Made by a program: the position numbers and the translations under genes. A stretch of 64,000 bases of DNA, from contig NZ_JYLK01000020.1 of the NCBI RefSeq assembly GCF_001439805.1, positions 21,856 through 85,855 of the forward strand, in the 5' to 3' direction. The notes beneath the pieces are model-generated. The model had not been told where the DNA came from and ran no database searches. It was given only the letters and a program-made list of their open reading frames with translations. This DNA comes from Pseudomonas trivialis. GTDB lineage: Bacteria > Pseudomonadota > Gammaproteobacteria > Pseudomonadales > Pseudomonadaceae. Shown here piece after piece: positions 36,641 through 44,552 of the stretch. Positions within the stretch are counted from its first letter, which is position 1; each line of letters opens with the position of its first letter.

Positions 36641-37624
36641 ATGAGTGACGAGTGGAAAGCGCCTGAAAAGGCCGAAAGCGGTGATGACAAAAGCTGGAAG
36701 CTGCTGGAGAAGACCCTCCTGGCCGGCGTTCAGGAGCAGCGGCGTGCGCGGCGTTGGGGGATTTTCTTCAAGCTGCTGACGTTCACTTACCTGCTGCTGA
36801 TGCTGGCACTGTTCAGCCCGCTGATGGACATGGAAAAAAGCGCCACCCGTGGCGCCCACTACACCGCCTTGATCGAAGTGCGCGGGGTGATTGCCGACAA
36901 GGAGCCCGCCAGTGCCGACAATATTGTCGGCAGCCTGCGTGCGGCATTTGAAGACACCAAGGTCAAGGGCGTGATCCTGCGCATCAACAGCCCGGGCGGC
37001 AGTCCGGTGCAGTCGGGCTATGTCTACGACGAGATTCGTCGCCTGCGTGCCCTGCACCCGGATACCAAGCTGTACGCGGTGATTTCTGATCTGGGTGCCT
37101 CGGGTGCCTACTATATTGCCAGCGCCGCCGACCAGATCTATGCCGACAAGGCCAGCCTGGTGGGCTCCATTGGCGTGACGGCGGCCGGTTATGGTTTTGT
37201 CGGCACCATGGAAAAGCTTGGTGTGGAGCGACGCACCTACACCTCGGGTGAGCACAAAGCGTTCCTTGACCCGTTCCAGCCGCAGAAGGCCGATGAAACC
37301 CGGTTCTGGCAAAGCGTGCTCGACACCACCCATCGCCAGTTCATCGCCAGTGTGAAACAGGGGCGCGGTGATCGGCTGAAGGACAAGGACCATCCGGAGC
37401 TGTTTTCCGGGCTGGTGTGGTCGGGCGAGCAAGCCTTGCCGTTGGGCCTGATCGATGGCCTGGGCAGTGCCAGTTCGGTGGCGCGGGATGTAATCGGCGA
37501 GAAGGAGCTGGTGGACTTCACGGTTGAGGAATCGCCGTTCGACCGCTTCTCCAAGAAGCTCGGTGCCAGCGTGGCGGAGAAGCTGGCCCTGTACATGGGC
37601 TTCCAGGGACCGGCGCTGCGCTGA
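36641..37624 (+). CDS. sppA: Signal peptide peptidase SppA-like (S49) protease
   Basis: 327 residues with one membrane anchor (about residues 42-62, FKLLTFTYLLLMLALF) and a single S49 domain in the periplasm. The nucleophile Ser lies in LGASGAYYIAS (about residue 154) and the general-base Lys is in the following helix-strand region around SLVGSIGV. It is the short SppA form, not the double-domain E. coli type. It degrades signal peptides left in the membrane. Third gene of rluC-HAD-sppA; a REP element ends the unit. Confidence 0.9.
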   Translation: MSDEWKAPEKAESGDDKSWKLLEKTLLAGVQEQRRARRWGIFFKLLTFTYLLLMLALFSPLMDMEKSATRGAHYTALIEVRGVIADKEPASADNIVGSLRAAFEDTKVKGVILRINSPGGSPVQSGYVYDEIRRLRALHPDTKLYAVISDLGASGAYYIASAADQIYADKASLVGSIGVTAAGYGFVGTMEKLGVERRTYTSGEHKAFLDPFQPQKADETRFWQSVLDTTHRQFIASVKQGRGDRLKDKDHPELFSGLVWSGEQALPLGLIDGLGSASSVARDVIGEKELVDFTVEESPFDRFSKKLGASVAEKLALYMGFQGPALR

Positions 37625-37642
37625 CCTCTCAAGGCAGAGGTG

Positions 37643-37672
37643 ATGTGGGAGGGAGCAAGCCCCCTCCCACAT
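37643..37672. repeat. REP element
   Basis: ATGTGGGAGGG-AGCAAGCC-CCCTCCCACAT, an inverted repeat of the fluorescent-pseudomonad REP class, between convergent sppA and yceF. Confidence 0.75.
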
Positions 37673-37688
37673 TTGGGTGTGCGTGGCT

Positions 37689-38267
37689 TCAGGGGATTTG
37701 CACGCCTTCGGCCAGCAACATGTCCACCAGCCGAATCAGCGGCAGGCCCACCAGGCTCGTGGCGTCCGGCCCTTCGGTACTCTGAAACAAACTCACGCCC
37801 AGCCCTTCAGCCTTGAAGCTGCCCGCGCAATCATAAGGTTGCTCGATATGCAGGTAGCGCTCGATACGTTCGGCATTCAACTCACGCATGTGCACGGTAA
37901 ACGTCACGCAATCCACCTGACAGTGTCCGGTCTGACTGTTCAGCAGTGCCAGTCCCGTCAGGAAGCTCACACGCTTGCCGCTCGCCGCCAGTAACTGTTC
38001 GCGGGCGTTTTCGAAGGTGTGCGGCTTGCCGATAATCCGACCTTCCAGCGCGGCAACCTGATCGGAGCCGATAATCAAGTGTCCGGGATGGCTGCCGGCC
38101 AGGGCGCGAGCCTTCCCTTCGGCCAGGCGCTTGACCAGCTCGACGGCGGACTCTTTTGGGCGATGGCTTTCGTCGATATCCGGCGAGCAGCAAGTGAACG
38201 GCAGATGCAGGCGGCTGAGCAATTCCCGGCGGTAAACCGAGCTGGATGCGAGTAACAAAGGCAGCAT
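37689..38267 (-). CDS. yceF: Maf-like nucleotide pyrophosphatase, YceF type
   Basis: 192 residues of the Maf/HAM1 family; YceF-type members hydrolyse 7-methyl-GTP and act as house-cleaning enzymes. It has the start LLLASSSVYRRELLSRL (residues 4-20), DIDES (30-34), the catalytic IGSDQVAALEG (66-76) and the terminal LVGLPLIRLVDML. The ATG at 38267 has GGAGA upstream; the longer open frame to 38783 is antisense to yceD. Divergent from yceD, as in many gamma-proteobacteria. Confidence 0.93.
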   Translation of the reverse strand: MLPLLLASSSVYRRELLSRLHLPFTCCSPDIDESHRPKESAVELVKRLAEGKARALAGSHPGHLIIGSDQVAALEGRIIGKPHTFENAREQLLAASGKRVSFLTGLALLNSQTGHCQVDCVTFTVHMRELNAERIERYLHIEQPYDCAGSFKAEGLGVSLFQSTEGPDATSLVGLPLIRLVDMLLAEGVQIP

Positions 38268-38335
38268 GGGCGTCTCCTCAAGGCAGCGGCCGATTCTAGC
38301 GGCGTGACCGGCTGACGCACAGGGCTGAATTTCCT

Positions 38336-38363
38336 TTGACATGGCCGGGTGCATCCCTATAAT
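38336..38363 (+). promoter_or_regulatory. Consensus sigma-70 promoter of the yceD-rpmF operon
   Basis: TTGACA, 16-bp spacer, TATAAT: both hexamers perfect. The expected start is near 38370, only about three bases before the yceD ATG, so the transcript should be leaderless or nearly so. Confidence 0.85.
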
Positions 38364-38372
38364 GCTGCGCCT

Positions 38373-38903
38373 ATGTTGAATGACCCGATTCCACCTCACG
38401 TTGACCCGCGCAAATTGGCTGATCGTGGCACTTCCCTCCAAGGTGAAGTACTGCTGGCCGATTTGGAGAGACTCTGCGACCCGCTTTCCGACACTGTCGG
38501 TACGGTCCAGGCCAAATTCGTTTTTGAACGAGATGAACGTAAAGCTGTGGTCATTCACAGCGTTATCGACACCGAAGTCAAAATGGTTTGCCAGCGTTGT
38601 CTTGAGCTGGTCACCCTGCCGATCCACAGCGAGTGCAGTTATGCCGTGGTGAAGGAGGGTGCGAATACCCAGTCGTTGCCGAAAGGTTATGACGTGCTGG
38701 AACTGGGCGAAGATCCTTTGGATCTGCATGCACTGATCGAGGAAGAGCTTCTGCTCGCCTTGCCCATTGTGCCTGCTCATCATCCGGAAGAATGCCAGCA
38801 GCCGGAGGGGCTCGATGACGAGCCCGAACCGAGCGAGGACGAGGTAACGCGGTCCAACCCGTTCAGTGTATTGGCGCAGTTAAAGCGTGACCCAAACGTT
38901 TAG
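38373..38903 (+). CDS. yceD: YceD/DUF177 family protein (23S rRNA accumulation)
   Basis: 176 residues. It contains the DUF177 core with the Cys pair MVCQRCLELV (about residues 71-80) and an acidic stretch rich in Asp/Glu (about 112-165), ending NPFSVLAQLKRD. In plants and E. coli the family is linked to 23S rRNA processing. The ATG at 38373 (MLNDPIPPHVDPRKLADR) is a conserved Pseudomonas N terminus, yet there is no Shine-Dalgarno, and the promoter puts the RNA start at the codon. First gene of the operon, followed by rpmF. Confidence 0.93.
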   Translation: MLNDPIPPHVDPRKLADRGTSLQGEVLLADLERLCDPLSDTVGTVQAKFVFERDERKAVVIHSVIDTEVKMVCQRCLELVTLPIHSECSYAVVKEGANTQSLPKGYDVLELGEDPLDLHALIEEELLLALPIVPAHHPEECQQPEGLDDEPEPSEDEVTRSNPFSVLAQLKRDPNV

Positions 38904-38916
38904 GAGTTAATCAATT

Positions 38917-39099
38917 ATGGCTGTTCAGCAGAACAAAAAATCCCGCTCCGCCCGTGACATGCGTCGTTCCCACGATGCTCTCGAGGCTAGCACCCTGTCT
39001 GTAGAAAAAACCACCGGTGAAGTTCACCTGCGTCACCACGTATCGCCAGAAGGCGTATACCGTGGCCGTAAAGTGATCGACAAGGGCGCTGACGAGTAA
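38917..39099 (+). CDS. rpmF: 50S ribosomal protein L32
   Basis: 60 residues, canonical [20 protein letters not shown] start with the basic N terminus typical of L32. It lacks the CxxC/CxxC zinc cysteines, as in other Pseudomonas. A strong TAGGAG site lies 11 bases before the ATG. That leader shares the 11-mer TTAGGAGTTAA with the acpP leader and with the complement of the rgsA sRNA. Between yceD and plsX as in E. coli. Confidence 0.97.
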
Positions 39100-39103
39100 T
39101 CAC

Positions 39104-40114
39104 TTGTCTGCTCAAGTCATCGCGATTGACGCAATGGGCGGGGACTTCGGTCCCCGCAGCATTGTTCAGGCCTGCATTGCCAGCCTGTCTGCCACGCCCT
39201 CGCTGCACCTGACCCTCGTCGGTCAACCCTCCCTACTTGAAGAACTGATTGCCAGCCATCCGGCGGTGGATCGCGCGCGCCTGACGATCACGCCGGCCAG
39301 CGAAACCATTGGCATGGATGAAAAGCCATCGATGGCCCTGCGCGGCAAACCGGATTCTTCCATGCGGGTGGCCCTTGAGTTGCTGCGCGATGGCAAGGTG
39401 CAGGCCTGTGTCAGCGCCGGCAACACCGGTGCGTTGATGGCGTTGGCGCGGCATGTGCTCAAGACGCTGCCGGGGATTGATCGACCGGCAATGGTGGCCG
39501 CCATTCCGACGCAGAAAGGTTATTGCCAACTGCTGGACCTGGGCGCCAACGTCGATTGCAGTGCCGAGCACCTGTTCCAGTTCGCGGTAATGGGCTCGGT
39601 GGCCGCCGAGGCGCTGGGCGTTTCCCGGCCGCGGGTAGCCTTGCTGAATATCGGCACCGAAGACATCAAGGGCAACCAGCAGGTCAAGCTTGCCGCTGGC
39701 TTGTTGCAAGGTGCGCGGGGCTTGAATTACATCGGCTTTGTCGAGGGCGACGGCTTGTACCGGGGCGAAGCCGATGTGGTGGTGTGCGACGGTTTTGTCG
39801 GCAATATCCTGCTCAAGTCCAGCGAAGGCCTGGCAACCATGATTGCCGCGCGCATCGAAGCGTTGTTCAGGCAGAACCTGCTGTCGCGCATGGTCGGTGC
39901 GCTGGCGTTGCCTTTGATGCGGCGCTTGCAGGCTGACCTGGCACCGGCCCGACATAACGGTGCAAGCTTTCTGGGTTTGCAGGGCATTGTGATCAAAAGC
40001 CACGGTTCAGCGGGTGTGCAGGGGTTTCAGAGTGCGATTGCGCGGGCCGTGATCGAGATCCAGGAAAACCTGCCGCAACGCCTGCACGGCCGTCTCGAGG
40101 ACCTGTTGCCTTAG
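39104..40114 (+). CDS. plsX: Phosphate acyltransferase PlsX
   Basis: Makes acyl-phosphate from acyl-ACP for glycerolipid synthesis. The 336-residue product starts AQVIAIDAMGGDFGP (residues 3-17) and has VSAGNTGALMALA (about 104-116), LLNIGTEDIKG and VVVCDGFVGNILLKS. Translation appears to start at TTG 39104, four bases after the rpmF stop; the conserved AIDAMGGD strand directly follows. Coupling to rpmF is likely. Confidence 0.95.
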   Translation: MSAQVIAIDAMGGDFGPRSIVQACIASLSATPSLHLTLVGQPSLLEELIASHPAVDRARLTITPASETIGMDEKPSMALRGKPDSSMRVALELLRDGKVQACVSAGNTGALMALARHVLKTLPGIDRPAMVAAIPTQKGYCQLLDLGANVDCSAEHLFQFAVMGSVAAEALGVSRPRVALLNIGTEDIKGNQQVKLAAGLLQGARGLNYIGFVEGDGLYRGEADVVVCDGFVGNILLKSSEGLATMIAARIEALFRQNLLSRMVGALALPLMRRLQADLAPARHNGASFLGLQGIVIKSHGSAGVQGFQSAIARAVIEIQENLPQRLHGRLEDLLP

Positions 40115-40241
40115 GCGAATCGGCCCGGGAATGCTTAAATGTGACCGGCCAGTTCAATTGACCATCCAATCTGTCAGTTTCGTGCACTCCCATCGTCGGG
40201 GTGAGCATTTTTCCACGATCAGATCATTAGGGGCTTGTTAC

Positions 40242-41180
40242 ATGTCTACATCCCTCGCATTCGTCTTTCCAGGGCAGGGTTCGCAGTCCCTCGGCATGTT
40301 GGCCGAGCTGGGCGCGCAATTCCCGCTGATCCTGGACACCTTCAAGGAAGCTTCCGACGCCCTGGGTTACGACCTCTGGGCGCTGACCCAGCAAGGGCCG
40401 GAAGAGCAACTCAATCAAACCGATAAAACCCAACCGGCCATCCTGACCGCCTCGATCGCCCTGTGGCGCGTATGGCTGGCCGAAGGCGGTGCGCGCCCGG
40501 CATTTGTCGCGGGTCACAGCCTCGGCGAATACAGCGCCCTGGTGGCGGCAGGCAGCCTTACCCTCGCTGAGGCGGTCAAGCTGGTCGAGCGTCGTGGCCA
40601 GTTGATGCAGGAGGCCGTTCCGGCAGGGCAGGGCGGCATGGCTGCGATCCTCGGCCTGGAGGATGCGGTGGTGATCCAGGCCTGTGCCGAAGCGGCCCAG
40701 GGTGAAGTGGTGAGCGCGGTGAACTTCAACTCCCCTGGGCAGGTGGTCATCGCCGGGGCCAAGGCTGCGGTCGAGCGCGCCATTGAAGGCTGCAAGGCAC
40801 TGGGCGCCAAACGTGCCTTGCCATTGCCGGTGAGCGTGCCGTCGCACTGCGAGCTGATGCGCCCGGCAGCCGAGCGGTTTGCCGAGTCCATCGCCGCCAT
40901 CGACTGGCAGGCGCCGCAGATCCCGCTGGTGCAAAACGTCAGTGCGGCCGTTGCCGTCGATCTCGACACCCTCAAGCGTGACTTGCTGGAGCAGTTGTAC
41001 AAGCCGGTCCGTTGGGTTGAATCGGTGCAGACCCTGGCCGCCAATGGCGCTACGGAGTTGGTCGAGTGCGGCCCGGGCAAAGTCCTGGCCGGCCTCAACA
41101 AACGCTGCGCTGACGGTGTGTCGACCGCCAACCTCAATACCCCGGATGCCTTTGCTGCCGCGCTCGCGGCGCAGGCTTGA
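40242..41180 (+). CDS. fabD: Malonyl-CoA:ACP transacylase FabD
   Basis: Transfers malonyl groups to ACP. 312 residues with the FPGQGSQ start (residues 8-14), the nucleophile Ser in AGHSLGEYSAL (about residue 92), an Arg after QPAILTAS, and the active-site His in SVPSHCELM (about 203). The ATG at 40242 is preceded by AGGGG. The 127-base gap after plsX has no gene and may contain an additional promoter. Confidence 0.96.
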   Translation: MSTSLAFVFPGQGSQSLGMLAELGAQFPLILDTFKEASDALGYDLWALTQQGPEEQLNQTDKTQPAILTASIALWRVWLAEGGARPAFVAGHSLGEYSALVAAGSLTLAEAVKLVERRGQLMQEAVPAGQGGMAAILGLEDAVVIQACAEAAQGEVVSAVNFNSPGQVVIAGAKAAVERAIEGCKALGAKRALPLPVSVPSHCELMRPAAERFAESIAAIDWQAPQIPLVQNVSAAVAVDLDTLKRDLLEQLYKPVRWVESVQTLAANGATELVECGPGKVLAGLNKRCADGVSTANLNTPDAFAAALAAQA

Positions 41181-41208
41181 CCCGATCCCGAACTTAGGAG
41201 AAGCCTGC

Positions 41209-41952
41209 ATGAGTCTGCAAGGTAAAGTTGCATTGGTCACCGGCGCGAGCCGTGGCATTGGCCAGGCGATTGCCCTGGAACTGGGCCGTCAGGGCGCCGT
41301 AGTGATCGGCACCGCCACCTCTGCCTCGGGCGCCGAGCGTATTGCCGCGACCCTCAAGGAGCATGGCGTGCAAGGCACCGGTATGGAGCTGAATGTGACC
41401 AGCGATGAGTCCGTGGCGGCAGTCCTGGCGGAGATCACCGCGCAATTCGGCGCACCGGCTATTCTGGTCAATAATGCCGGCATCACCCGCGATAACCTGG
41501 TGATGCGCATGAAAGACGACGAGTGGTACGACGTGGTCGATACCAACCTGAACAGTCTGTTTCGCTTGTCCAAGGGCGTTTTGCGTGGCATGACCAAGGC
41601 GCGTTGGGGGCGAATTATCAATATTGGCTCCGTAGTGGGTGCCATGGGCAACGCAGGCCAAGTAAACTATGCCTCCGCCAAGGCCGGCCTGGAAGGTTTC
41701 AGCCGTGCACTGGCGCGTGAAGTCGGCTCGCGTGCGATTACGGTCAACTCGGTGGCCCCAGGGTTCATCGACACCGATATGACCCGCGAACTGCCGCAAG
41801 CACAGCGTGAAGCCTTGCTGACGCAGATTCCGCTGGGCCGTCTGGGTCAGGCTCAAGAGATCGCGAATGTGGTCACTTTTCTGGCATCCGACGGTGCGGC
41901 ATACGTGACTGGGGCTACAATCCCAGTGAACGGCGGGATGTACATGAGTTAA
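41209..41952 (+). CDS. fabG: 3-oxoacyl-ACP reductase FabG
   Basis: NADPH-dependent reduction in fatty-acid elongation. A 247-residue SDR with TGASRGIG (residues 12-19), NNAGITRD (about 86-93), the Ser-Tyr-Lys catalytic set (IGSVVG; YASAKAG with Tyr about residue 154) and the C-terminal TIPVNGGMYMS. TAGGAG lies just before the ATG. 28 bases after fabD. Confidence 0.97.
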   Translation: MSLQGKVALVTGASRGIGQAIALELGRQGAVVIGTATSASGAERIAATLKEHGVQGTGMELNVTSDESVAAVLAEITAQFGAPAILVNNAGITRDNLVMRMKDDEWYDVVDTNLNSLFRLSKGVLRGMTKARWGRIINIGSVVGAMGNAGQVNYASAKAGLEGFSRALAREVGSRAITVNSVAPGFIDTDMTRELPQAQREALLTQIPLGRLGQAQEIANVVTFLASDGAAYVTGATIPVNGGMYMS

Positions 41953-42027
41953 ATTGTGACGGATCGCTTCAAAAAAATGTCATACGAGCTGTCTAAAATC
42001 CGTTATAAAGCTGCAACTTAATTTATA

Positions 42028-42113
42028 GGCAGGTGGCCGACCGGGTACAGGGTGAAGCTTTCAGTTGAAAAGCTGAAATGGCTTTCTATACACTTACCCA
42101 CTGGCCAGCTGCC
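42028..42113. promoter_or_regulatory. Inverted repeats around the acpP promoter
   Basis: GGCAGGTGGCC (42028-42038) and GGCCAGCTGCC (42103-42113) are complementary at 10 of 11 positions and bracket the acpP promoter. They could form a structure in read-through RNA from fabG or mark a protein site. Confidence 0.3.
42065..42092 (+). promoter_or_regulatory. Sigma-70 promoter of acpP
   Basis: TTGAAA, 16-bp spacer, TATACA, about 52 bases before the acpP ATG, giving a short leader that contains the RgsA-complementary segment. An internal promoter explains how acpP exceeds its operon neighbours. Confidence 0.55.
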
Positions 42114-42143
42114 TGAATTTGTCCATTAGGAGTTAAACAAGGT

Positions 42144-42380
42144 ATGAGCACCATCGAAGAGCGCGTCAAGAAAATCGTTGCCGAGCAACTGGGCGTTAAG
42201 GAAGAAGAAGTGGTCAACACTGCCTCCTTCGTAGAAGACCTGGGTGCCGATTCCCTTGACACCGTTGAGCTGGTGATGGCTCTCGAAGAGGAATTCGAGA
42301 CCGAAATCCCGGACGAAGAAGCTGAAAAAATCACTACTGTTCAAGCTGCTATCGACTACGTTACCAGCCACCAGGCGTAA
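42144..42380 (+). CDS. acpP: Acyl carrier protein
   Basis: Carries acyl chains on 4'-phosphopantetheine. 78 acidic residues with the attachment site GADSLD (Ser 38, inside EDLGADSLDTVELVM). A strong TAGGAG site lies 12 bases before the ATG. The leader 42123-42142 matches, with one extra A, a 19-base segment antisense to the RgsA sRNA found at 48.2 kb, consistent with the published RgsA-acpP regulation in P. aeruginosa. A terminator follows the gene. Confidence 0.98.
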   Translation: MSTIEERVKKIVAEQLGVKEEEVVNTASFVEDLGADSLDTVELVMALEEEFETEIPDEEAEKITTVQAAIDYVTSHQA

Positions 42381-42409
42381 TAGTTTGTAGTCGTCGCTTG
42401 CTGTCAGGG

Positions 42410-42446
42410 AAAAACCGCACTGCTGTAACGGCGTGCGGTTTTTTCT
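42410..42446 (+). terminator. acpP terminator
   Basis: AAAAACCGCAC...GTGCGGTTTTTT stem with T-run, between acpP and fabF, so fabF gets only partial read-through or another promoter. Confidence 0.8.
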
Positions 42447-42491
42447 TTAGCGCTGATGAAAAGTGTCGTCATCAAGAAAAAGGAGAGTGCT

Positions 42492-43736
42492 GTGTCGCGT
42501 AGACGCGTCGTAGTCACCGGTATGGGTATGTTGTCGCCACTGGGTACGGATGTGCCGAGCAGTTGGCAGGGCATTCTGGCTGGCCGCAGTGGTATCGGTC
42601 TGATCGAACATACGGACCTTTCTGCCTATTCCACCCGTTTTGGCGGCTCGGTTAAGGGCTTCAATGTCGAGGAATATCTCTCGATCAAAGAATCCCGCAA
42701 GCTCGACCTGTTCATTCAATACGGTCTGGCCGCCGGTTTTCAGGCAGTGCGTAACGCAGGCCTTGAAGTCACCGACGCCAACCGTGAGCGCATCGGCGTG
42801 GCCATGGGGTCGGGTATTGGCGGTTTGACCAATATCGAGGAAACCAGCCGCATCCTGCACGATTCCGGCCCGCGTCGAATTTCACCGTTCTTCGTACCCG
42901 GCTCGATCATCAATATGATTTCCGGTTTCCTGTCCATCCACCTGGGCGCACAGGGACCCAACTACGCCATTGCCACCGCGTGCACCACGGGCACCCACTG
43001 CATCGGCATGGCGGCGCGCAATATCGCCTACGACGAAGCTGACGTGATGATCGCCGGTGGCGCCGAGATGGCCGCCTGTGGGCTGGGCATGGGCGGCTTC
43101 GGCGCCTCCCGTGCGCTGTCGACCCGCAATGATGAGCCGACCCGTGCAAGCCGTCCGTGGGACAAGGGCCGTGATGGCTTCGTGCTGTCCGACGGTGCTG
43201 GTGCGCTGGTGCTCGAAGAGCTGGAGCATGCCAGGGCGCGTGGTGCCACCATCTACGCCGAGCTGATCGGCTTTGGCATGAGCGGCGACGCCTTCCACAT
43301 GACCTCGCCACCGGCCGACGGTGCCGGTGCCGCGCGGTGCATCACCAATGCCCTGCGCGATGCCAAGGTCAATGCCGACCAGGTGCAGTACATCAACGCT
43401 CATGGCACTTCGACCCCGACCGGCGATCTGGCGGAAGCCGAAGCCATCAAGTCGGTGTTCGGCGAGCACGCCTACAAGCTGGCGGTCAGTTCCACCAAGT
43501 CCATGACCGGCCACTTGCTGGGGGCGGCGGGCGCGGTCGAGGCGATCTTCAGCGTCATGGCCATCAAGGACCAGGTCGCTCCGCCGACCATCAATCTCGA
43601 TGAGCCTGACGAAGGCTGCGACTTGAACTTCGTGCCCCACGAGGCCCAGCCGATGCCGATCGACGTGGCGATTTCCAACTCGTTTGGCTTTGGTGGCACC
43701 AACGGTTCCCTGGTGTTCCGTCGGTTCGCCGAGTAA
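42492..43736 (+). CDS. fabF: 3-oxoacyl-ACP synthase II (FabF)
   Basis: Elongating condensing enzyme. 414 residues with RRRVVVTGMGMLSPLG at the start, active-site Cys in ATACTTGTH (about residue 163), first His in INAHGTSTPTGD (about 304), KSMTGHLLGAAG with second His (about 341) and the C-terminal NSFGFGGTN. I chose GTG at 42492 with AAGGAG upstream; an in-frame ATG 36 bases earlier overlaps that ribosome site. Its stop overlaps the pabC start. Confidence 0.96.
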   Translation: MSRRRVVVTGMGMLSPLGTDVPSSWQGILAGRSGIGLIEHTDLSAYSTRFGGSVKGFNVEEYLSIKESRKLDLFIQYGLAAGFQAVRNAGLEVTDANRERIGVAMGSGIGGLTNIEETSRILHDSGPRRISPFFVPGSIINMISGFLSIHLGAQGPNYAIATACTTGTHCIGMAARNIAYDEADVMIAGGAEMAACGLGMGGFGASRALSTRNDEPTRASRPWDKGRDGFVLSDGAGALVLEELEHARARGATIYAELIGFGMSGDAFHMTSPPADGAGAARCITNALRDAKVNADQVQYINAHGTSTPTGDLAEAEAIKSVFGEHAYKLAVSSTKSMTGHLLGAAGAVEAIFSVMAIKDQVAPPTINLDEPDEGCDLNFVPHEAQPMPIDVAISNSFGFGGTNGSLVFRRFAE

Positions 43737-44551
43737 TGCACAGCTGGGTCGACGGTCAGCCAGCGGACAGCGTGCCTCTGAACGATCGCGGCCTGGCCTA
43801 TGGTGACGGCCTGTTCGAGACCGTTGCGGTCAAAGGCGGGCGGCCGGTGCTGCTTGAGCGTCACCTGCAACGTCTCGAAGAAGGTTGCCGGCGCCTTGCC
43901 CTCGCGGCGGATCACCATCTGATCCGCAACGAAATACAGGCCTATGCCGCCGCCCTGGGTGACGGCGTGCTCAAACTGATCCTCACCCGCGGCGACAGCC
44001 TGCGCGGCTACGGCATCAACCCCGGCGCCCCGGTGCGTCGAGTTCTGCAAGGCTCTGCGCCAGCGGCCTATCCCCCGGGCCATGAAACGGTCGGCATCCG
44101 CCTGTTTCCCTGCGCCACCCGTTTGGCCGAGCAGCCGCTGCTGGCCGGTCTCAAGCACCTTAACCGTCTCGAACAAGTAATCGCCCGCGCGGAATGGCAG
44201 GACGCCGAGCATGCCGAAGGCCTGATGCTGGATATGTCCGGTCGCGTCATTGAAGGCGTGTTCAGCAACCTGTTTCTGGTGCGCGACGGCACATTGCTGA
44301 CCGCTGATCTGAATCGTTGCGGGGTGGCCGGGGTGATGCGCGCCGAGATTCTGGCCCGGGCACAAGCGCTGGGCATCCCGGTGGCCGTGGCTGACATCAG
44401 CCTGGAGCACCTGCAGCAGGCTGATGAAGTCTTCGTCTGCAACAGCGTTTATGGCATTTGGCCGGTGCGCGGCTGTGCTGCGATGAGCTGGCCGGTTGGG
44501 CCGCTCACCCGTAAACTGCAGGGCATCGTTCGCGCGCTATTGGATATTTGA
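43736..44551 (+). CDS. pabC: Aminodeoxychorismate lyase PabC
   Basis: PLP enzyme releasing p-aminobenzoate and pyruvate for folate synthesis. 271 residues, fold-type IV, with LNDRGLAYGDGLFET (about 16-30), the PLP-binding Lys in LKHLNRLEQV (about residue 140) and the phosphate-cup strand SNLFLVRDG. ATG at 43736 overlaps the fabF stop (TAATG). As in E. coli it sits between fabF and mltG. Confidence 0.94.
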   Translation: MHSWVDGQPADSVPLNDRGLAYGDGLFETVAVKGGRPVLLERHLQRLEEGCRRLALAADHHLIRNEIQAYAAALGDGVLKLILTRGDSLRGYGINPGAPVRRVLQGSAPAAYPPGHETVGIRLFPCATRLAEQPLLAGLKHLNRLEQVIARAEWQDAEHAEGLMLDMSGRVIEGVFSNLFLVRDGTLLTADLNRCGVAGVMRAEILARAQALGIPVAVADISLEHLQQADEVFVCNSVYGIWPVRGCAAMSWPVGPLTRKLQGIVRALLDI

Positions 44552-44552
44552 G

